Under the pieces are notes generated by a model. That model saw nothing but the letters and a program-made list of their open reading frames with translations, was not told where the DNA came from and searched no databases. DNA of 64,000 nucleotides, taken from positions 2,604,001 to 2,668,000 of the forward strand of contig OY744466.1 in the NCBI GenBank assembly GCA_963556145.1. The letters are read 5' to 3'. Position 1 is the stretch's first letter, and each line of letters begins with the position of its first letter. The position numbers were made by a program, and so were the translations under genes. Below are positions 55,848 through 64,000 of this stretch, in pieces. This DNA is from Hygrocybe punicea. Lineage: Eukaryota; Basidiomycota; Agaricomycetes; Agaricales; Hygrophoraceae.

Positions 55848-57597
55848 AAATAGTATAGTACTGTTGCCATATTTTGGATTTAAGATACTTTGTCAATACT
55901 TTTAAGATACTGTTTCAATACATTTAAGATACTGCGTCAATACTTTTAAGATACTACTTCAATACTTTTAAGGTACTGTTTCAACACATCTAAGATACTG
56001 TTTCAATATCCTTAAAGAACTTTGGAAAATAGTATAGTACTGCTTCAATACTGGTCAGATACTTTGCAAAATGGTATTGGACAGTTATTTAATGCTAAAA
56101 CCTGGGGAAATATGGGGCTGGGAATTAGGATTCTGAAGTTCTGGGAATTCTGAGAATTGGAATTCCAAAACTGGAAATGCTAGGAATGGGCATTTCAAAG
56201 TGCAGGCTTTGGGATTCTGAGAAGTGTAATTCCAAGAGTTTGAGAAGTTTGGAAAGTAGAATTCTGAAATTGTGGGAGATGAGGGATTTGGAATTCAACA
56301 ATTATGAGAATTGAAATCGTGAAAATGTGCATATTAATGCAAATTCCAAGATTGGGAATCCAAATTCAGGAAATTGGGAATCCAGATTCAGGAAATTGGG
56401 AATCCAGATGTGGGGAATTGGGAATCCATTCCAAACAATTCCGTGCAATTCCTCGGTCAACGTGTGGCTCAGGAGCATTTGTGTTGACAGCAGTGAGCTC
56501 AAAAGACAATTCCATGCAAATTCCAACCAATTCCAAACAATTCCATGCAATTCCTTGGTCAACGTGTGGCTCAGGAGCATTTGTGTTGACAGCAGTGAGC
56601 TCCAAAGACAATTCCATGCAAATTCCAACCAATTCCAAACAATTCTGTNNNNNNNNNNNNNNNNNNNNNNNNNNNNNNNNNNNNNNNNNNNNNNNNNNNN
56701 NNNNNNNNNNNNNNNNNNNNNNNNNNNNNNNNNNNNNNNNNNNNNNNNGTATTTGTGTTGATTGCAGTGAGCGCAGAAGACACACCGAGGAATTGCATGG
56801 AATTGTTTGGAATTGGTTGGAATTTGCATGGAATTGTCTTTGGAGCTCACTGCTGTCAACACAAATGCTCCTGAGCCACACGTTGACCAAGGAATTGCAT
56901 GGAATTGTTTGGAATTGGTTGGAATTTGCATGGAATTGTCTTTTGAGCTCACTGCTGTCAACACAAATGCTCCTGAGCCACACGTTGACCGAGGAATTGC
57001 ACGGAATTGTTTGGAATGGATTCCCAATTCCCCACATCTGGATTCCCAATTTCCTGAATCTGGATTCCCAATTTCCTGAATTTGGATTCCCAATCTTGGA
57101 ATTTGCATTAATATGCACATTTTCACGATTTCAATTCTCATAATTGTTGAATTCCAAATCCCTCATCTCCCACAATTTCAGAATTCTACTTTCCAAACTT
57201 CTCAAACTCTTGGAATTACACTTCTCAGAATCCCAAAGCCTGCACTTTGAAATGCCCATTCCTAGCATTTCCAGTTTTGGAATTCCAATTCTCAGAATTC
57301 CCAGAACTTCAGAATCCTAATTCCCAGCCCCATATTTCCCCAGGTTTTAGCATTAAATAACTGTCCAATACCATTTTGCAAAGTATCTGACCAGTATTGA
57401 AGCAGTACTATACTATTTTCCAAAGTTCTTTAAGGATATTGAAACAGTATCTTAGATGTGTTGAAACAGTACCTTAAAAGTATTGAAGTAGTATCTTAAA
57501 AGTATTGACGCAGTATCTTAAATGTATTGAAACAGTATCTTAAAAGTATTGACAAAGTATCTTAAATCCAAAATATGGCAACAGTACTATACTATTT
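55848..57597. repeat. 1.75-kb perfect palindrome around an assembly gap
   Basis: 55848-56645 and 56800-57597 are exact reverse complements as far as I can trace (798 bp each; mirrored positions sum to 113445). Arms contain AAGATACTGTTTCAATAC repeats, GGGAATTCCAAAATTGG-like motifs and a ~105-bp tandem unit with CAACGTGTGGCTCAGGAGC. The centre is occupied by 100 N. The outer motif AGTATAGTACTG recurs at 30.45 kb. No protein is encoded; the long ORFs mirror each other. Confidence 0.88.
56649..56748. other. Assembly gap (100 N)
   Basis: Exactly 100 N, a conventional placeholder of unknown true length, inside the palindrome near its symmetry centre (56722.5). The last three bases of the left arm already deviate from symmetry. 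Confidence 0.99.
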
Positions 57598-57957
57598 CAT
57601 CCTGTATCTTGATAGGATTCAAAAGGTATCCTAATAGTAAAAGTGGCCCAACTTCCTTACTTGTTTGATACTTTGATTCATCTTAGGCTGCAAGTATTCT
57701 ATCCAAACTATACAGTACTTTGCTGTAAATACAGTAAAAGTAGTGAAACAAAAGGCTTGATGTTATTGAAAAGGTATAAGTCTCATTTTCCTTCATACTT
57801 TCAGATGAATTTGAGCACAAGTATTGTAGTTTATATCTGAATACTGTTACAATACCATGCTGAAAGTTCTGGTAATGATATTTAGTATACTTGTCAAGTA
57901 CTTTCAAGATACTGTGTGACATGGTATGCTACTGTGCACCCTGTGTAACATTGGTGA
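57598..57957. repeat. R2 repeat, right half
   Basis: Matches the reverse complement of 34092-34439 almost base for base and 30432-30804 directly. Ends GCACCCTGTGTAA. It follows the palindrome without a gap, so R2 and the palindrome may be parts of one large element whose left half is missing here. Confidence 0.8.
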
Positions 57958-58079
57958 AGCAGCATTTGCTACTACATTTACATCTGTATTGGCACAGGTT
58001 GCACAGTGAACATTTGTCCAACCAACCAACACTGAACTCACATGATGCTGATGCCAATGCCAATGCCAATGCCAATGCC

Positions 58080-58290
58080 AAGGTTGAGGCCAATGTTTGA
58101 TTGTAGGTTGTCAAATACCTCCGGATGGCTCATGGAAGTATTTGTGTGCATAGAGGCCATTGTATACTAATTATCTGTCAGCCAATGTAAGCCAGCCAGA
58201 CCCATGGTTTAACTGCAAAGCTAATGCCGAGGTTGAGGCTAATGTTTTTTGACATTTGTTTGTAACATGTAAAATACCGCCAGTGACTTT
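58080..58290 (-). repeat. Inverted unit of the ~155-bp satellite
   Basis: The reverse complement reads TTACATTGGCTGACAGATAA and GGCGGTATTTTACATGTTAC, matching the monomers at 58776-59495 but on the opposite strand. GCCAAT hexamers precede it (58050-58082). Confidence 0.75.
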
Positions 58291-58775
58291 GGACTATTCC
58301 ATGCTGAATCTAGCACTCATACTGTTATATCTTGGCCACCCTTGCACCTATTACATAGACAATTTAAATTTCAGTTCTCAGACACTATCTCCATGCTCTG
58401 GCCCCAGAATATTCTTTTTAATCTTCCTGGTTACCGTGTAAATAAATTCTATACCTTTGTTGCTTGTCTTATAATTTGCAGTGATTCAAATGCTCTCATG
58501 TCTCAATACCAGCCAAGAAAGGACCTACCAATGTGTCTGTTGAGGGAAGGGGGTTTGTGAGTTCTGGGGAAGTACCAGAGTTTATGGTATGTATCTACAC
58601 TTTTTCCCACTTTTGTGGTATTGTACTGTTACTTATTGTACTCAAATACAAATGCAATACATATTGGTCTGTAGCTTCAGTGGGTTGTGGGGTTTTAAGG
58701 GTTTAATTCTGTGATTTGAGTGAGAGGTGAAGGGAGAACTGGCTCCAAAGTAGTGTGTGGCTTTCTCGGTTTTGG

Positions 58776-59495
58776 TTTTGCAGTGAATCCCATGGTCACA
58801 TTGGCTGGGTGGCAGTTAGTACATGATGGGTTCTATGTCTGCAAATATATTCATGATTTTTCTGGAGGTATCTGACAAGTTATAAGTAAATTCCAAAAAA
58901 CATCGGCCTCAGCATTGGCCTGGGTTTTGCAATGGAACCATCCATCTGGCCAGCTCATGTTGGCTGAGTGACAGTTAGTATATGATTATATTTATGTGCA
59001 CCAATGTATGCATGAGTTTTCCGGAGGTATCTGACATCTTGTAATCAAATGCCAAAAAACATCGGCATTGACCTCGGTGTCAGTTTTGCAGTTGAACCAT
59101 GGGTCTGATCGGCTTACATTCGCTGAGAGACACTTAGTATACAATGGGCACTATGTCCACCAAGATATTAAGAGGCTTCCCGGCGGTATTTTACATGTTA
59201 CAAACAAATGTCAAAAAACATCGGCCTCAACCTTGGCATTAGCTTTGCAGTTAAACCATAGGCCGGCTTACATTGGCTGAGAGACACTTAGTAGACAATG
59301 TGTTCTATGTCCAGCAACATTTCCATGAACATTCCGGTGGTATTGTACATGTTACAAACAAATGCCAAAAAACATCGGCATCAACTTCGGTGTTGGTTTT
59401 GCGGTTAAACCATGAGTCTGGCAAGCTTACATTGGCTGACAGACAATTAGTATACAATGGCCTCTATGCACACCAATACTTCCATGAGCCATCTG
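58776..59495 (+). repeat. ~155-bp satellite, five units
   Basis: Monomers begin at TTTTGCAG-like motifs at 58776, 58925, 59084, 59243 and 59396. Each contains TTACATTGGCTGAGAGACA, then TATACAATGG, CCGGNGGTATnTnACATGTT and CAAAAAACATCGGC. Frames of 70-173 codons through the array are repeat shadows. Confidence 0.85.
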
Positions 59496-60551
59496 GCCCC
59501 AGTCCTCATCATCCACTGGATCGTCATCATCGTCTCTGTCATCCTGTCATCTCCTCGCTGGCTGTCTCCATCCCATCGCCATCCTCTGGCTTGTATGTGC
59601 CCTTGCCATCGTCATTGCCGCTGTGGCTGTCTCGGCCATCTGTCTTGGTCGTTGGCACATCCTCATACCCAGCCTCGCAGCCTTGTTTCGGTGGCTGTTT
59701 TCATCGGCATCCGTTCTGTTTGCTGGCCGTGGCATTGTTTTCTGGGCTGGTGTTGGTTGCGGTTTGGGTTCGCCTGTATTTGTCGTGGGTGTAGCTGCAA
59801 TCATTAATAATCATTAGCACACAACTCACAAAAAAATTACAAAAGACCTACCTCGGGTACTCTTCTGCACCTGTTTCATGTTGTTACGAGTTCTTTTAAT
59901 TTATTAAAAGACTCGTTCTTTATGAGACCTGGTTCAGTGAGGGTTTGTAATTAATTAATTAATGTTCGTGCATCGCCTATAGAGAAAATCTTTTTGGGCA
60001 AGAGATATGATTCTACTTCTGATACTGGAAAATTGGATACAGTTGGGGCCATGTGTGGACAAGCTTACATAAGCATCCAAATATGGGTTGTTGCAAAAAA
60101 GACAAATTACCTTCCAATTATATTCAAAATATTCATACTGGTCTCAATTCTTATCAGAATCAGCTGAAAATCAAACTGCTTACCAATATTGTCATTTCGG
60201 GTCAGGTGTGACAGTGACATGTGACCAATCTAACCATATAAGGCAATTCTTGATATTATATAGCAATTTTTTTGCTGATCACAATGGTGATAGTCACATG
60301 TGACCAGTCTAACCATATAGGGCAATTTTACACCATATATGCCAAATTTTGAGATGATCACAGGAGTCATAGTCACATGTGACTATTGTTACTATATATG
60401 GAAATATCAGCCATATAAGCAGAAATTAGTGTAACTCAGATGATATAATGATATTTGTACTTAAAACATATAATTCAATGTGATATCACTATATATATTA
60501 TATGCTATTTATATAGTTCAAGCAAAATTACTTATTGATGTTCATAATAAT
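59496..60551. other. Low-complexity and spacer DNA
   Basis: 59500-59790 is rich in ATC/GTC/GGC triplets (CATCATCGTCTCTGTCATCC), like the hAT cores, and its open frames are shadows. A hairpin (CGAGTTCTTTTAATTTATTA followed by AAAGACTCG) lies at about 59888-59917. 60180-60420 repeats GTGACNAGTCTAACCATATA twice. No gene recognised. Confidence 0.45.
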
Positions 60552-61579
60552 TAAGGATTGACATGGGTTCGGGTTTACCCGCGGTGTGCGGGTTTTTCAC
60601 GGGTCCTCACTTGAGGACCCCAAGGTAACCTTTTATTCTTTAATAATTACATCTTTACTTATTTTTTGACAGCAGCCGTCACTTGCCACCACCATCATCA
60701 CCACCACCACCACCACACATCTGTTGGAATTGGTAACGTCATACATTTATCACTGTCTACGTTATTTGTTTGGATATGCGCTTATCTGATTATTATCAGA
60801 TAACTACTCTTTAGGACTATCTTCGTATGTAATCCTTTTTACTCATCGGAGTGTATCCGGATCTGCCTTGTCCGAGGGACTTACGCTATTGGCTAGTTGT
60901 CATCATTAGTCATCGTTGGTAGTTAGTATATATACTTGGTATCTGATGTAGTGGTCACCCCATCGGATTATTACAAGTTCGTATCAGACCTCACCACAGT
61001 CTCTCTAAGAAACGCCTTTCTTACGAGTCTCAACTAACGTTGCGATCGACCGTATAATCCGCTTTTAACAACATCAACTGCGTGCCGCGTGGCGACCGAC
61101 GCTGGTTGCACGGACGACGCCAGCGAGGACACATGCAGAGAACGAACAGGGCCAGGTGGGTGGTGCGCCCATCACCCGGTCTCCAGGTATGTGCCCACTG
61201 CATCTCGCGCTGACCAGAACCCAACCCGATGACACACACACGACGCACACACACGACACAGCACGACGCACACACATGACCGCACGCATGACCGCACACA
61301 CGCACACACACTTAAATGATGCCATCTCGGTTGGCACTGGCCCATTGGCCAGTCCATTCTGTAGACGGTGTTCGATGGAGGTGTGCAGATGTCGCGACAT
61401 GGATGGGCCACGTCTATTGACATGTGCTCGACGTGCGCAACGTCACTGTGGTAGTCACCGTGGCAACCCATCGAGTAATGGGTGCGGTTTGCACCCATTA
61501 CCCGTCTGGGTACAGTTTTGGTGGGTGCAGGTGCGGGTGCGCTGTTTTGGACCCACGGGTCAACCCGTGTCAATCCTTA
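60552..61579. mobile_element. hAT-like non-autonomous element hAT-4, 8-bp TSD
   Basis: A 1028-bp insertion with ends TAAGGATTGACATGGGTT and inverted TAAGGATTGACACGGGTT, flanked by ATAATAAT at 60544-60551 and 61580-61587. It carries a CACCATCATCACCACCACC run (about 60688-60715), a solo LTR (60722-61070) and a CACACACGACG-type region (61230-61310). The superfamily is inferred from TSD length; the ends differ from hAT-1 to hAT-3. Confidence 0.8.
60722..61070. repeat. Solo LTR nested in hAT-4
   Basis: 349 bp beginning TGTTGGAATTGG and ending CGCTTTTAACA, flanked by ACATC at 60717-60721 and 61071-61075. It contains a TATATATAC box near 60928. TG...CA ends and a 5-bp duplication are typical of a Gypsy/Copia LTR left after recombination. 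Confidence 0.82.
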
Positions 61580-61587
61580 ATAATAAT

Positions 61588-62950
61588 CATACAAATAACA
61601 ATTTAATGACAGAAACATTACTTTGTTCATGCCATATGCAACATTGGCCCACTCAAGCACAGCTGTCTTCTGGAGAAGTAGGGTTGAGCAAATGTAAGTC
61701 AATTGTTATCATACTGTTTAAAGACAGTTGTATTTGACAGTTGACGTGTTGCTCTTTTGTTGGCTGAGAATATTGCATACTGAAGCAAAGAAGACATGAC
61801 AGTGGGAGAGGAGGTCGACACATGCTATGCAGTTTTATTTTTTCTACTTTTTATATTGCTATGGTGAGAGGTTGCTATGATGAAAGTGAGGAGGGGAAAC
61901 AAAGAACTTGTTCATGCCATGCGCAGCACTGGCCCACTAAACAAGTTGAAAATGAAGGAGTCAAACTCCAACCAGCAGTTGCCAACTTCCCAAACGGGTT
62001 CGAGTTGCCAAACATGGAAGTGTGGCTGAAGTTTTTGAATCTTCTGGCATGCACAACAAGGCATGTATACCCCAAGTGAGATCCTCAAAAGATGTAAATA
62101 TAGTATACCTACTCTCATCTCAAATTTCGTATTTTATTTGGCCCTGCATAAAGAGCTATTCACAATTTATTCCATTCCTCTGCCAGAATTTGCCCCTTAA
62201 TGATCTAACTTTGTCTTAAAAGTCTGGAATCAATCTAAGGAGTACTTGAATAAGTACACCTTGTGGTACAAATAAGTGCCTGATTGTTGGTGGACCAGGA
62301 CCTATGTTGCAGCCAGCAAATGCACAGAATTGTGGGCCACACCTCAAACAAAGTCAAAATCCAAACTAGCTGCTTTACTTTGAACCTGTCGTTTCTTGGC
62401 TACAACAGATGTCTGGGACCACCAAGTGCCAGGCACTGATTATCAATACAATAGATACTTTACATAGTAGTTTCATGATTATTCTCATATTTTTCAGAGC
62501 AATATTGGTAATGTTGCACCTTAAGGGTCTGAAATTGGCAGGGAGGTATTAATGAATCATGGATATCTCTCTATGTAGGCCATAATAAAATACAAAATTT
62601 GTGGAGGATGTAGTCAGAGGCTAATTCTATCCCTACATGGTCTTAAATGTGTTACCCAGTTGTTGTGCTCCATGCAATTACACTGAGAAAAGTAAGATCT
62701 TGGTTACATATAAGGCAACTCGCACCCATTTGGGCAATCGGCAACCTCCAGCTTGGGTTCAAATTGTCACGTACTCCATGATGCGTCCACGAGAATGGCG
62801 ACAGCAACAACATCAAGTAGAAGGTAAGTACAAGTCTCAAAACTTACTATCTATTACTATGCTAACTAATATTGTTATTTTTATGTAGAACTTTCTCACT
62901 GCCACACCAGGAATGCCCTGCAACATGCACACCTGTGCCATGTCAGGTCA
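61588..62950. other. Spacer without recognised genes
   Basis: The phrase TTGTTCATGCCAT followed by GCA and ACTGGCCCACT-like sequence occurs at about 61622 and 61907, suggesting a diverged duplication. The 60-90-codon frames here show no family resemblance. Confidence 0.3.
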
Positions 62951-62959
62951 ACGCCCAAC

Positions 62960-63705
62960 TCAAGGGCCAAAACAATGGATGGCAGGCAACAACAACAACA
63001 AAGACGACAAGGGCAGAGATGGCCGGCCAGGGGACGACGACGGGATGGAGAAGGATAGTGACAGGACGACAGGATGACGGAGACAACAACTGGACAGAGC
63101 AGGATAGCGACGGGACAACAGGACGATGGAGACGATGACAGGATGGAGAAGGATAGCGATGGGACAACAGGATGATGGGGATGACAATGACCATCAGGGG
63201 GATGACAACGACCATCCAGGATGACGACAACCATCCAGGGGACGACAAGGACAATGATGGGTATGGAGCCGCAGATGACAACAACAACAACAACAATGAC
63301 AACGACAACAAGAACGACTGGGAACGGGAACAACAGAGACAGGGATGAAGGGGACGAGGATGGCTGAGAAACAGACAAAGATGATGAGGATGAGGATGGC
63401 AGAGACGAAGATGAAGATGACAAGGACGAGGATGATGGAGATGCAGATGACAAGGACGACTATGGCAGAGATGCAGATGACAAGGACAAGGACAAGGGGA
63501 ACGAGAGAGATATGTACATCCCACCCCTACTCCTACTCTTCCTCCCTCTCCATCTCCATCTCCATCTCCATCTCCCTCTCTCTCCGTCTCCGTCTCCATC
63601 TCCCTCCTGCCCGTCCCTTCTCCCCTCCCTCCTTACCCTTCTCCCACTGCCACTGCCACCTGCCTCCCACTCCACACCCACCTACCTTCCTCTCATCTGC
63701 CTCCT
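62960..63705. repeat. Simple-sequence region (GACGAC/ACAACA then CATCTC)
   Basis: 62970-63500 is made of GACGACAACA, GATGACAAGGACG and AGGATGACG-like runs. 63535-63705 is a polypyrimidine tract with (CATCTC)n and (CCGTCT)n. Open frames on both strands (for example 185 and 218 codons on minus) are Ser/Pro/Leu low-complexity shadows. Confidence 0.8.
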
Positions 63706-64000
63706 GCTGTTGGTAATTTAATTATGTATTTGGATATAATAATCATTAAATTTACATGTCCATTTTAAGGAGTAGTGAGGTTATATGGATTCAAATTGGG
63801 AATTGAGTAATATTAAATAAAAAAGCACAATATTCCAAGTGGGATAGGTTCTGATTTTGGTATAGATTGTCGTTGGGCATAAGGAGCTCCTGTAAGGGCT
63901 GAGGCTAAGGATGAGATATTGTGCATTTGAAAAAGAAGAATTTTGTAATTTTGCTATTGCTTGTGCATGTAATAATTGCATTTCAAATTATATTACATGG
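63706..64000. other. Terminal spacer
   Basis: AT-rich sequence up to the window edge; nothing recognised. Confidence 0.3.

Noticed and set aside
56302..57143. Two identical 279-codon proteins on opposite strands
   Set aside because: They are the two arms of the palindrome read in mirror, and both cross the run of N.
62896..63599. Ser/Pro/Leu-rich frames of 185 and 218 codons on the minus strand
   Set aside because: They derive from GACGAC/ACAACA and CATCTC simple repeats and have no start context or domain.

Overview
The window reads as a repeat-dense stretch of an Agaricomycete-type basidiomycete genome. The clues are short introns of about 50-60 nt with GT...AG borders and a set of element families typical of mushroom-forming fungi: Helitrons with a DUF6570-like front domain, a Pif1-type helicase and a C-terminal cysteine-protease-like tail; a basidiomycete hAT transposase; a DDE transposase with the conserved CCC box; and a KDZ-associated cysteine-cluster (CxC5/CxC6-like) protein. 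I cannot assign a genus. No tRNA or rRNA gene was recognised. The sequence carries one 100-N assembly gap at 56649-56748.

Layout. 1-13.0 kb: a broken gene (P), then a degenerate divergent pair, B' on the minus strand and A' on the plus strand. B' is split by an 803-bp TA-flanked foldback MITE (2109-2911) and by a 5.3-kb non-autonomous LTR retrotransposon (3143-8416). A' is split by a hAT element (11197-12386). 13.0-24.3 kb: a 36-bp minisatellite and a decayed plus-strand Helitron. That Helitron is interrupted by a foldback MITE, which itself carries a terminal-inverted-repeat element holding an intron-containing fragment of a GPI ethanolamine-phosphate transferase 1 gene (mcd4/PIGN). 24.3-34.4 kb: a graveyard with a DDE transposase (split by another hAT element), a KDZ-associated CxC protein, an HSP70 pseudogene, MITEs, a hAT transposase fragment and minisatellites. 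34.44-42.25 kb: a Helitron with one uninterrupted 2581-codon frame on the minus strand.

43.3-52.4 kb: the only stretch with several apparently intact host-style spliced genes. Four genes form two head-to-head pairs: D(-)/C(+) and A(-)/B(+). D encodes 514 aa, C encodes 545 aa with an ATP-grasp-like region, A is acidic and rich in exons, and B encodes 335 aa. The D/C intergenic region holds an array of ten-base palindromes (core ACATGT inside a GAACATGTTC dyad) repeated at an 82-bp period. A and B are the intact relatives of the wrecked A'/B' pair at the left end, so the divergent A/B module exists twice in this window. This block is my best candidate for an undescribed system; its function is unknown.

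52.4-64 kb: another MITE relative, a second TAGTGTTGCC-type hAT element with a huge (CAG/CAA)-like core (54024-55493), a 1.75-kb perfect palindrome around the assembly gap, a ~155-bp satellite, a fourth hAT-like element containing a solo LTR (60552-61579), and simple-sequence DNA.

Throughout, exon boundaries were placed by eye from splice consensus, frame continuity and paralogue comparison. Family names rest on remembered family motifs and were not searched.
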